DNA of 5,013 nucleotides from Elusimicrobiota bacterium (GTDB lineage Bacteria; Elusimicrobiota; Elusimicrobia; F11). This document shows, in pieces, positions 1-5,013 of the stretch (its first letter is position 1; each line of letters begins with the position of its first letter). The notes under the pieces are model-generated. The model had not been told where the DNA came from. It did not search any database and saw nothing but the letters and a program-made list of their open reading frames with translations. Position numbers and translations under genes: made by a program. The stretch is taken from NCBI GenBank assembly GCA_022709485.1, contig JAKLIS010000135.1, positions 1 through 5,013 on the forward strand. Reading direction: 5' to 3'.

Positions 1-194
1 ATTTTAGCGTTGTGTCTACGATGTATGAATTTCATGGACGGCCGCTGGGTCTTTTGGGAATTTTGGGACCTAAACGAATGGAATATGAGCGGATGGTGGC
101 CATCGTCAACACCGTGGCCGACCTCGTCAATCAATTTTTGGATGAACGGGGCGTTAAATTCCTGGAAGCACGGGCAAAAAATGATGAAGAATAA
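1..194 (+). CDS. hrcA: Heat-inducible transcription repressor HrcA, C-terminal end (partial)
   Basis: The reading frame is open from the left edge (first full codon at 3) to TAA at 192-194, giving the last 63 residues. The visible piece, with the run GRPLGLLGILGPKRMEYERM followed by a hydrophobic helix (VAIVNTVADLVNQFLDE), matches the end of HrcA, where a G-x-[IL]-G-P-x-R-M-x-Y motif is followed by a closing helix. HrcA is a dimeric DNA-binding repressor that holds chaperone operons off at normal temperature, usually at a CIRCE operator, and depends on GroEL for activity (family knowledge). Its position directly before grpE is the usual one. The DNA-binding N-terminus lies outside the window, so its operator specificity cannot be read here. 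The gene overlaps grpE by 14 bases, which suggests translational coupling. Confidence 0.9.
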   Translation, partial: FSVVSTMYEFHGRPLGLLGILGPKRMEYERMVAIVNTVADLVNQFLDERGVKFLEARAKNDEE

Positions 195-741
195 TCCAGA
201 GTTAAATCCTTCCGAGGGAGAAGGCGTGGAGACCCTTGCGGCGGAAGAAAAAATCTCCGAACTGGAAATTTTGCGTCAATCTCTTGAAGAGTCAAAAGCC
301 AAAGAGAGACAAATTTATGAACAGCTTTTAAGACTCGGCGCCGAGTTCGATAATTTTCGCAAGAGGAGTGAAGCCCGTATTATCGATGCCCGCCGAAATG
401 GTCAAGAAGAGGTATTGCTCGCGGTGGTGGGACTGTACGACGTTTTGGAGCATGCTGAAAATTCGTTTGAAACGGCCACTGACGTTGAAAATTTAAAAGA
501 AGGTTTGCGGCTCGTGAAACAACAAGTGGAAAAGTTTTTATCGGAAAAAGGGGTCACCCCCATCAAATGCCTTGGTGAAAAATTAGACCCTCAAATTCAT
601 GAAGCGCTTCATCAAGAAGAAAATGACGGCATGGAAGAGGGAATCATCACCGACGAAGTGCAGAAGGGATACAAATTTATGGACCGGATTCTCCGGCCAG
701 CGAAGGTCACGGTATCAGTAAAAAATAGAGAAAAAAAATAG
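181..741 (+). CDS. grpE: Nucleotide exchange factor GrpE
   Basis: This gene encodes 186 residues, close to the family norm (E. coli about 197). GrpE is a cytoplasmic dimer that releases ADP from DnaK and so resets the chaperone cycle. The protein has an acidic, probably disordered start (1-22), a long coiled-coil helix (about 23-62) ending in LGAEFDNFRKR, a four-helix dimer region, and the C-terminal beta-wing that contacts DnaK. The wing carries LDPQIHEAL at 135-143 and GYKFMDRILRPAKVTV at 163-178, which is the GrpE signature. The start is ATG at 181 or the adjacent ATG at 184; the frame is open further upstream, but that part overlaps hrcA and shows no GrpE similarity. The only purine-rich site is GGAAG at 164-168, 12 bases before 181, so initiation probably depends on ribosomes finishing hrcA. 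Confidence 0.95.
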   Translation: MMKNNPELNPSEGEGVETLAAEEKISELEILRQSLEESKAKERQIYEQLLRLGAEFDNFRKRSEARIIDARRNGQEEVLLAVVGLYDVLEHAENSFETATDVENLKEGLRLVKQQVEKFLSEKGVTPIKCLGEKLDPQIHEALHQEENDGMEEGIITDEVQKGYKFMDRILRPAKVTVSVKNREKK

Positions 742-772
742 GTATGGACCGTTGAAAGAACGGTCCCGTACC
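741..772 (+). other. Strong hairpin immediately after grpE
   Basis: GGACCGTT (746-753) and AACGGTCC (759-766) pair perfectly around a GAAAG loop. After a small internal loop, GGTA (741-744) pairs with TACC (769-772). This gives 12 base pairs starting at the last base of the grpE stop codon. No T-run follows directly, so it is not a standard intrinsic terminator. It could protect the 3' end of the hrcA-grpE message or act as an attenuator. A weaker version recurs at 866-890 with the same GAAAG loop. Confidence 0.6.
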
Positions 773-780
773 GCTTCAAT
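752..780 (+). promoter_or_regulatory. Possible sigma-70-type promoter, copy 1
   Basis: TTGAAA (752-757, 5 of 6 to TTGACA) is followed after 17 bases by TTCAAT (775-780, 4 of 6 to TATAAT). The spacing is ideal, but the -10 is weak. The -35 overlaps the loop of the hairpin after grpE, so the conservation could instead reflect RNA structure. If real, it would start a transcript near 787 that reads into dnaK. Confidence 0.35.
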
Positions 781-791
781 AATAAATTTTG

Positions 792-816
792 ATTGAGCGG
801 TACAGTACCACTCAAT
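792..816. promoter_or_regulatory. 25-base palindrome, operator-like, copy 1
   Basis: ATTGAGCGGTAC (792-803) and GTACCACTCAAT (805-816) are inverted copies matching at 11 of 12 positions around a single central A. The size and symmetry suit a site for a dimeric regulator. The left arm also pairs with GTACCGCTTCAAT at 768-780, so alternative structures are possible. The right arm belongs to the wider inverted repeat at 805-839. Confidence 0.5.
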
Positions 817-839
817 AGTGATCATAATGGGAGTGATAC
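805..839. promoter_or_regulatory. CIRCE-like inverted repeat with long spacer, copy 1
   Basis: GTACCACTC (805-813) and GAGTGATAC (831-839) are inverted copies (8 of 9) separated by 17 bases. Each arm matches the CIRCE half-sites TTAGCACTC and GAGTGCTAA at 7 of 9 positions, including the CACTC/GAGTG core in the correct orientation. The usual CIRCE spacer is 9 bases, so this is not a standard site. With hrcA in the same cluster, a diverged HrcA operator is the most natural guess. Confidence 0.4.
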
Positions 840-873
840 GTCGATAATGGGAAAGCACATAGAAACGGGCTCG

Positions 874-902
874 TTGAAAGAACGGTCCCGTACCGCTTCA
901 AT
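874..902 (+). promoter_or_regulatory. Possible sigma-70-type promoter, copy 2, for dnaK
   Basis: The same TTGAAA (874-879), 17-base spacer and TTCAAT (897-902) recur in copy 2. A start near 909 would give dnaK a leader of about 90 bases containing the inverted half-sites, similar to the position of CIRCE operators inside leaders in other bacteria. An internal promoter also fits the strong ribosome-binding site unique to dnaK. The evidence is sequence match only. Confidence 0.4.
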
Positions 903-913
903 AATAAATATTG

Positions 914-938
914 GTGGAGCGGTACAGTGCCACTCAAT
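914..938. promoter_or_regulatory. 25-base palindrome, operator-like, copy 2
   Basis: This is the copy 2 equivalent of 792-816. GTGGAGCGGTAC (914-925) and GTGCCACTCAAT (927-938) flank a central A and match as inverted arms at 8 of 12 positions. It is clearly weaker than copy 1, so if the palindrome is a binding site the two copies would differ in affinity. Confidence 0.35.
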
Positions 939-961
939 AATGATCAAAATAGGAGTGGTAT
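927..961. promoter_or_regulatory. CIRCE-like inverted repeat with long spacer, copy 2
   Basis: GTGCCACTC (927-935) and GAGTGGTAT (953-961) again sit 17 bases apart, with the CACTC/GAGTG core intact. Matches to CIRCE arms are 6 of 9 and 7 of 9. Its right edge is 39 bases before the dnaK start, a typical place for a CIRCE operator. Confidence 0.4.
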
Positions 962-989
962 GTCGATAATCGAAAAATATTATGGAAAT

Positions 990-994
990 GGAGG
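990..994 (+). promoter_or_regulatory. Strong Shine-Dalgarno of dnaK
   Basis: GGAGG lies 6 bases before the ATG at 1001 and fixes the dnaK start. None of the other starts in the window has a comparable site at normal distance, which supports dnaK being translated independently. Confidence 0.85.
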
Positions 995-1000
995 CGTATC

Positions 1001-2920
1001 ATGTCGAAAATAATCGGAATTGACTTAGGAACTTCAAACTCGGCCGCGGCCGTCATGGAAGGCGGCAAACCCGCTATTATTCCATCCGCCGAAGGCGCCA
1101 CGCTCGGAGGGAAAGCGTTTCCGTCGTATGTCGCTTTTACGAAAGGAACGGAGTCTCAGCTCATCGTGGGGGAACCCGCTCGCCGTCAAGCCATCTCAAA
1201 CCCCGATGGGACCATCACCTCATTTAAGCGGAAAATGGGCCAAGACTTTAAATATAAGATTTTTGGAAAGGAATTTACTCCCCAACAGCTCTCCGCTTTC
1301 GTTCTTCAAAAAGTGAAGAAGGATGCCGAGGCGTACCTGGGCACCAAAGTGGAAAAAGCGGTCATCACCGTTCCCGCCTACTTCGACGACAATCAGCGTC
1401 AAGCGACCAAGGATGCCGGCACTATTGCCGGCCTTGAAGTGGTTCGGATCGTCAATGAACCCACCGCCGCTTGTCTGGCCTATGGAATTGACAAGCAGGG
1501 AAAAGAAGAGAAAATCATGGTGTTCGATTTAGGGGGAGGAACATTGGACGTCACGATCATGGATTTCGGCCAAGGTGTTTTTCAGGTATTGTCCACTTCT
1601 GGCGACACTCAATTGGGCGGAACCGACATGGATCAAATTCTGATCGATTACATCGCCGACGAATTCCAAAAAGAATCAGGCGTGGATATTCGCAAAGACT
1701 CCATGGCCCGACAGCGCGTCAAAGACGCCGCCGAAAAAGCGAAGATTGAGCTGTCCACAACCATGGAAACAGATATCAACCTCCCTTTTGTCACAGCGGA
1801 TGCGTCGGGTCCCAAACACCTTACAATGAAGCTGACCCGCACCAAGTTGGAACAGCTCGTAAAACCCATTGTAGACCGGTGCAAAGGGCCAATCGATCAC
1901 GCGCTTTCGGATGCCAAGCTTGACCCGACAAAAATATCCAAAATTATTCTCGTGGGCGGTCCCACCCGGATGCCGGTCATCCAAAAGTTTGTTGAGGACG
2001 TGGTGGGCAAAAAAGTGGAACGGGGCATTGATCCCATGGAATGCGTCGCTCTGGGAGCCGCTGTTCAGGCGGCCGTGCTCACAGGAGAAGTGAAAGACGT
2101 CCTATTATTGGACGTCACGCCTCTCACCCTCGGAATTGAAACGCTGGGGGGTGTTTGCACGTCGCTTATTGAACGGAATACCACCATTCCGATCAAAAAA
2201 TCGCAAATATTCTCTACCGCGTCGGATAATCAGCCGGCCGTGACGGTGCACATTCTTCAAGGGGAACGCCCGCTCGCCAAAGACAACGTGTCTCTGGGCC
2301 GGTTCGATTTGACCGGGATACCCCCGGCCCCGCGCGGCATTCCTCAGATCGAGGTGAGCTTTGATATTGACGCCAACGGCATTTTGAATGTGAGCGCCAA
2401 AGATTTGGCCACCAGCAAATCCCAAAACATCACCATCTCCGCCTCAACCAAAATGAATAAGGCGGATGTGGAGAAAGCGGTGAAGGAAGCCGAAAAATAC
2501 GCGGAAGAAGATAAAAAAGCCAAAGAGCGGATTGAAGGCCGAAATGAACTCGATAACATCGTCTTTAATGTGAAAAATATGTTGAAGGAATCGGGAGATA
2601 AAGTTCCCGCCGCTGATAAAGAAAGCATTGAAAAAACTCTCGCTGCCGCGGAAGAGGCATTGAAAGGCGACGACATGGATAAAATAAAATCCGCCAAAGA
2701 GGAACTTTTGAAAACCTCGCATAAATTGGCCGAGGAAATGTATAAAGCCGCAGCGGCCAAACAGCAAGCCTCCGGCGGAGCCCAGCCCGGCGGAGCCCAG
2801 CCGGGGGATTCCCAACGCGGCGGTTCCTCCGACACCGGGGGCAACGGAAAAACTTCCGGCGGAAACGGCAAAACCGAAGACGCGGTGGACGCGGAAATAG
2901 TGGATGAGGAGAAAAACTAA
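1001..2920 (+). CDS. dnaK: Molecular chaperone DnaK (Hsp70)
   Basis: This is a complete Hsp70 of 639 residues, a cytoplasmic ATP-driven chaperone that binds exposed hydrophobic stretches of clients delivered by DnaJ and is reset by GrpE. The nucleotide-binding domain (1-365) shows IDLGTSNS at 7-14, [12 protein letters not shown] at 175-186 with the catalytic-loop threonine T181, and [11 protein letters not shown] at 315-325. K76 in FKRKMG corresponds to catalytic K70 of E. coli. The linker VLLL is at 367-370, the substrate-binding beta domain at about 371-480, the helical lid at about 484-588, and a Gly/Pro/Ser tail ends in [10 protein letters not shown]. Compared with E. coli, about 24 residues are missing after K76, the known indel separating proteobacterial DnaK from the shorter type. 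The first signature reads TSNS instead of the common TTNS. The tail contains a 15-base tandem repeat (2774-2803, GGAQP twice) and two GGNGKT units. Confidence 0.98.
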   Translation: MSKIIGIDLGTSNSAAAVMEGGKPAIIPSAEGATLGGKAFPSYVAFTKGTESQLIVGEPARRQAISNPDGTITSFKRKMGQDFKYKIFGKEFTPQQLSAFVLQKVKKDAEAYLGTKVEKAVITVPAYFDDNQRQATKDAGTIAGLEVVRIVNEPTAACLAYGIDKQGKEEKIMVFDLGGGTLDVTIMDFGQGVFQVLSTSGDTQLGGTDMDQILIDYIADEFQKESGVDIRKDSMARQRVKDAAEKAKIELSTTMETDINLPFVTADASGPKHLTMKLTRTKLEQLVKPIVDRCKGPIDHALSDAKLDPTKISKIILVGGPTRMPVIQKFVEDVVGKKVERGIDPMECVALGAAVQAAVLTGEVKDVLLLDVTPLTLGIETLGGVCTSLIERNTTIPIKKSQIFSTASDNQPAVTVHILQGERPLAKDNVSLGRFDLTGIPPAPRGIPQIEVSFDIDANGILNVSAKDLATSKSQNITISASTKMNKADVEKAVKEAEKYAEEDKKAKERIEGRNELDNIVFNVKNMLKESGDKVPAADKESIEKTLAAAEEALKGDDMDKIKSAKEELLKTSHKLAEEMYKAAAAKQQASGGAQPGGAQPGDSQRGGSSDTGGNGKTSGGNGKTEDAVDAEIVDEEKN

Positions 2921-2931
2921 ACTTCCCTCAT
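2904..2931 (+). promoter_or_regulatory. Hairpin over the dnaJ ribosome-binding region and start codon
   Basis: ATGAGG (2904-2909) plus GAA (2911-2913) pairs with TTC (2923-2925) plus CCTCAT (2926-2931), giving nine base pairs with one bulged A. The left arm holds the only Shine-Dalgarno-like sequence for dnaJ (GAGGAG, 2906-2911), and the right arm includes the first two bases of its ATG. The nine-base loop (2914-2922) contains the dnaK stop codon TAA. A ribosome finishing dnaK would open the structure and free the dnaJ start, so this looks like a coupling element. Confidence 0.5.
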
Positions 2932-4051
2932 GACCAAACGAGATTATTACGAAGTCCTTGGAGTCTCCCGGGGCGCCACTCCGGATGAGCTGAAGGCGGC
3001 TTACCGCCGCCAGGCCATCAAATTTCATCCGGATAAAAATCCGGGAAATAAAGACGCCGCCGAAAAATTCAAAGAAGCCAATGAAGCGTACAGCGTCCTT
3101 TCCAATTCGGAAAAGCGCCAAGCCTATGATCAGTATGGCCATGCCGGGGTTCAAGGAATGGGCGGCGGACCCGGCGCGGGGGCGGGCGGTTTCGACTTTG
3201 GGAACTTAAGCGATATTTTCCAAGATGTTTTTGGCGAGGCCTTTGGGTTCAGCGGTCAAAGGCGCCGGCAGGGGCAAAGGGGGGAACCCGGCCGGGATCT
3301 TAGGGCCGACCATGAAGTGGATCTCCAAGAAGTTTTAAAAGGAGGAGAAGTTCTCCTCAACGTCCCGTCTTACCAAACCTGCGATATTTGTTCCGGAACC
3401 GGCGCCCAGGCCGGAAGCGGATCCAAAAAATGTCCGGAATGCGGAGGAACCGGTCAACTTCGCGTCTCTCATGGTTTTTTTTCTATTTCACAGACCTGTG
3501 GCCGGTGCCGCGGGTACGGCGAAGTGATTGAAAAACCCTGCACCACCTGTCATGGCCAAGGGCGAATTCATCGAAATAAAAAAGTGAAAGTTCGGATTCC
3601 TCCCGGCGTAGAAACAGGAACCACGTTGCGGGTGGCCGGTGAAGGAGAGGCGGGTCTTCGCGGCGCGCCTTCCGGAGATTTATATGTCGTCATCCAGGTC
3701 CTTCCCGACGAAAGATTTGAGCGGGAAGGCGCCAACCTTTTTTCGGATGTGTCCATATCCTTTCCTTTGGCGGCCCTGGGCGGAGAAGTTCAAGTGGCCA
3801 CATTGGAGTCTCTTGTCAAACTCAAAATCCCCCCGGGAACCCAGCCCGGGGTGCTTTTCCGAGTGCCCGAGCAAGGGCTTCCCCATTTGAAAAGCCGGGT
3901 GCGCGGGGATTTGTTTGTGCGGGTCAAAGTTGAGGTGCCCAAGAAACTCAGCAAAGAGGAAAAGAAAATCCTCACCGACTTGGCGGCCCGCTTGGGGGAG
4001 ACCCGGATTTCTAAAGATGAAAGCATTCTCAAAAAGGTGTTTGGCGATTGA
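2930..4051 (+). CDS. dnaJ: Co-chaperone DnaJ (Hsp40, class I)
   Basis: The gene encodes 373 residues, the usual length of class I DnaJ. The protein delivers unfolded clients to DnaK and stimulates its ATPase. The J domain (about 1-70) begins TKRDYYEVLGV and has the HPD motif at 33-35. A Gly/Phe-rich stretch (about 71-118) includes LSDIFQDVFG. The zinc region has all four CxxCxGxG motifs: C151/C154, C168/C171, C190/C193 and C204/C207. The two C-terminal substrate-binding beta domains follow to the end. All cysteines needed for two zinc ions are present, so it should be fully functional. The start is fixed by the J-domain N-terminus. It begins 9 bases after the dnaK stop and has no well-spaced Shine-Dalgarno; GAGGAG lies 18 bases upstream, inside a hairpin. 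Confidence 0.98.
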   Translation: MTKRDYYEVLGVSRGATPDELKAAYRRQAIKFHPDKNPGNKDAAEKFKEANEAYSVLSNSEKRQAYDQYGHAGVQGMGGGPGAGAGGFDFGNLSDIFQDVFGEAFGFSGQRRRQGQRGEPGRDLRADHEVDLQEVLKGGEVLLNVPSYQTCDICSGTGAQAGSGSKKCPECGGTGQLRVSHGFFSISQTCGRCRGYGEVIEKPCTTCHGQGRIHRNKKVKVRIPPGVETGTTLRVAGEGEAGLRGAPSGDLYVVIQVLPDERFEREGANLFSDVSISFPLAALGGEVQVATLESLVKLKIPPGTQPGVLFRVPEQGLPHLKSRVRGDLFVRVKVEVPKKLSKEEKKILTDLAARLGETRISKDESILKKVFGD

Positions 4052-4064
4052 AATAATTCAATCG
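4045..4064 (+). other. Hairpin across the dnaJ stop codon
   Basis: CGATTGAA (4045-4052) pairs perfectly with TTCAATCG (4057-4064) around the loop ATAA. The dnaJ stop TGA (4049-4051) is in the left arm. No T-run follows, so it is not an intrinsic terminator. Folding would remove 20 bases between AAGGTG (4034-4039) and the rsmE ATG, cutting a 33-base spacing to about 13. Confidence 0.55.
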
Positions 4065-4072
4065 GCTCCCTC

Positions 4073-4804
4073 ATGTCTCAAATTTTGATAACCCATCTGG
4101 ATCCCACCTTAACCCTATTTTCCTTGGAAGGGGCTGAAGCCCATCATGTCATTGATGTGCTTCGGCATAAGGCGGGAGATAAAATTTCCCTTTTCGACGG
4201 GCGGGGGGGCCGGTTTGAGGGGGAGATTACCCAAATCGACGTGAATAGTCGTCGGGTCCAAGGAAAAATCGTGACCCAGTTGGGGTCTGATTTTAAAATT
4301 TTTGAGTTGAACCTTTTTCAAGGCCTGCCGCGCGGAAGCAAGTTTGATTACGTTATTGAGAAGGCTGTTGAGCTGGGCGCCGACGCCGTGATCCCTTTTT
4401 TAAGCGAAAAAAATCTCATTAAACTCACACTCGAACAAAAGAAATCGAAACTGAAGCGCTGGAGAAATCTGGCCCAGGCGGCTTCCAAACAATGCGATCG
4501 CGCGCGTCTTCCGAGGATAGAGGCCGCTCTTGAATGGTCCGACTTTAAAGCCCAATTGGGGGGGGGACTCACCCTTATTTTGGATCCCACCGGTATCCGG
4601 GTTAAAGACTTTTTGAGAAGAGAAGATTCGATTCGAGGTCCTATCAATATTGTCGTGGGCCCGGAAAGCGGATTAACCCCACAAGAGTTGGCGGACCTTG
4701 AAAAAGAGGGGGGGAAACGAGTCTCTTTGGGAAACCGCGTCTTGCGCTGCGAAACAGCGGGTTTGGCGGCCCTCTCCATTATTAATTACGAGCTGGGATC
4801 GTAA
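4073..4804 (+). CDS. rsmE: 16S rRNA (uracil-1498 N3)-methyltransferase RsmE
   Basis: This is a complete RsmE of 243 residues, the same length as the E. coli enzyme. It uses S-adenosylmethionine to methylate N3 of U1498 in helix 44 of 16S rRNA, near the decoding site. The N-terminal PUA-like RNA-binding domain (about 1-70) shows HHVIDVLRHKAGD at 24-36. The C-terminal SPOUT domain contains the helix with VIEKAVELGAD, SEKNLIK at 111-117, LILDPTG, GPESGLT at 196-202 and LGNRVLRCETA at 219-229; the last two form the knotted cofactor site. The segment usually reading QCGR is QCDR here (140-143). The gene starts 21 bases after dnaJ, a common neighbour, with no Shine-Dalgarno nearby. Its last codon and TAA stop lie at the beginning of a 107-base repeat, but the protein ends at the normal place, so it does not look truncated. 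Confidence 0.95.
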   Translation: MSQILITHLDPTLTLFSLEGAEAHHVIDVLRHKAGDKISLFDGRGGRFEGEITQIDVNSRRVQGKIVTQLGSDFKIFELNLFQGLPRGSKFDYVIEKAVELGADAVIPFLSEKNLIKLTLEQKKSKLKRWRNLAQAASKQCDRARLPRIEAALEWSDFKAQLGGGLTLILDPTGIRVKDFLRREDSIRGPINIVVGPESGLTPQELADLEKEGGKRVSLGNRVLRCETAGLAALSIINYELGS

Positions 4805-4906
4805 CAGGTGCCGGCGCTGCGCCGATTTACTTTTTCGTCGTCCCGAGATGTCTTTGCTCGGGACCTTCCTTTGGATGCCGAGCAGAAAATTCTCGGCATG
4901 ACGATA
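4800..4906. repeat. 107-base tandem repeat, copy A
   Basis: This is the first of two directly adjacent units that match at 105 of 107 positions. It overlaps the end of rsmE by five bases and supplies its TAA stop. Three hairpins lie in each unit: CGGCG/CGCCG (4812-4824), TCCCGAG/CTCGGGA (4841-4847 and 4857-4863, 9-base loop) and ATGCCGAG/CTCGGCAT (4875-4882 and 4892-4899, 9-base loop). No protein-like content is apparent. Confidence 0.95.
4812..4835 (+). terminator. Likely intrinsic terminator after rsmE
   Basis: A short GC-only stem, CGGCG (4812-4816) with CGCCG (4820-4824) and a three-base loop, is followed by ATTTACTTTTT. It begins 8 bases after the rsmE stop, the expected place for the end of the operon. 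The stem is only five pairs, so efficiency is uncertain. Confidence 0.5.
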
Positions 4907-5013
4907 CGTAACAGGTGCCGGCGCTGTGCCGATTTTCTTTTTCGTCGTCCCGAGATGTCTTTGCTCGGGACCTTCCTTTGGATGCCGAGCAGAAAATTCT
5001 CGGCATGACGATA
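4907..5013. repeat. 107-base tandem repeat, copy B
   Basis: This second unit ends exactly at the window edge, so more units may follow. It differs from copy A at 4927 (T for C) and 4936 (T for A). The first change turns a G:C pair of the first hairpin into a G:U pair, so the RNA fold survives. The second lengthens the T-run after that hairpin. Confidence 0.95.
4919..4942 (+). terminator. Second copy of the terminator-like hairpin
   Basis: This is the copy B equivalent: CGGCG (4919-4923) with TGCCG (4927-4931, one G:U pair), followed by ATTTTCTTTTT, a better T-run than in copy A. Together the two would act as a tandem terminator. Confidence 0.45.

Larger units (their letters stand above)
750..848. 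repeat. Intergenic tandem module, copy 1
   Basis: This is the first of two copies of a module with a period of exactly 122 bases, lying between grpE and dnaK. By eye 90 of 99 positions match copy 2 (872-970). The first 37 bases, through CAATAATAAAT, are identical; differences are spread over the rest. A stretch of about 23 unrelated bases (849-871) separates the copies. The module holds promoter-like hexamers, a stem pairing GTACCGCT (768-775) with AGCGGTAC (796-803), and several inverted half-sites. Confidence 0.9.
872..970. repeat. Intergenic tandem module, copy 2
   Basis: This second copy ends 30 bases before the dnaK start. It keeps the GTACCGCT (890-897) / AGCGGTAC (918-925) stem, but the lower CAAT/ATTG part of the stem seen in copy 1 is mostly lost. 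It also keeps the central TGATCA (941-946), as in copy 1 (819-824). The divergence suggests either an older duplication or two copies now under different constraint. Confidence 0.9.

Noticed and set aside
10..180. Upstream extension of the grpE reading frame to position 10
   Set aside because: The extra 57 codons overlap hrcA in another frame and show no GrpE-like features. ATG at 181/184 gives a normal-length GrpE.
742..1000. CRISPR array in the repeated intergenic region
   Set aside because: There are only two diverged 99-base copies with a short gap, without the short identical repeats and unique spacers of CRISPR.
1178..1192. PARRQ in DnaK looked at first like loss of the catalytic lysine
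   Set aside because: By counting along the E. coli sequence, catalytic K70 is in the later IKR motif, which is FKR here with K76 intact.
2774..2803. 15-base tandem repeat near the 3' end of dnaK as a regulatory repeat
   Set aside because: It encodes GGAQP twice in the disordered tail of DnaK, which is commonly low-complexity and variable; local slippage explains it.
2344..3154. Long antisense open frames opposite dnaK and dnaJ (2344-2871 and 2444-3154)
   Set aside because: They mirror the codon bias of clear chaperone genes and resemble no protein I recognise.
4808..5008. Small open frame through the two 107-base repeats, and a related one at 4698-4901
   Set aside because: They consist of repeat sequence read in different frames (107 is not a multiple of three), have no ribosome-binding site and overlap hairpins and rsmE.

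Overview
The window is a bacterial heat-shock chaperone locus. All genes lie on the + strand in the order hrcA (C-terminal end only), grpE, dnaK, dnaJ, rsmE. This order is well known from Firmicutes and several other bacterial lineages. The DnaK is of the kind that lacks the roughly 24-residue insert found in the nucleotide-binding domain of proteobacterial DnaK, and it begins with an [12 protein letters not shown] signature. From memory of family sequences this resembles DnaK of Elusimicrobiota/Omnitrophota-like uncultured bacteria and of some archaea that acquired DnaK (Thermoplasma, Methanothermobacter). I therefore suggest an uncultured, non-proteobacterial bacterium; the phylum is a guess.

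Layout: 1-194 is the end of the HrcA repressor, overlapping grpE (181-741) by 14 bases. 742-1000 is a 259-base intergenic region containing two copies of a module of about 99 bases, spaced exactly 122 bases apart. Each copy carries promoter-like hexamers and a cluster of inverted half-sites close to GTACCRCTCAAT. dnaK (1001-2920) follows with the only strong Shine-Dalgarno in the window. dnaJ (2930-4051) starts 9 bases after the dnaK stop, and a hairpin there pairs both its ribosome-binding region and its start codon. rsmE (4073-4804) follows after 21 bases, with another hairpin across the dnaJ stop. From 4800 to the window end are two near-identical 107-base tandem repeats rich in hairpins. 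The first supplies the rsmE stop codon and a likely intrinsic terminator.

Function: HrcA is the classic repressor of such operons. GrpE (nucleotide exchange), DnaK (Hsp70 ATPase) and DnaJ (Hsp40 co-chaperone) form one protein-folding machine. RsmE methylates 16S rRNA and is a frequent passenger next to dnaJ. The genes themselves are ordinary. The features worth a second look are the duplicated promoter/operator-like region before dnaK, the coupling hairpin at dnaK/dnaJ, and the tandem repeat at the right end.
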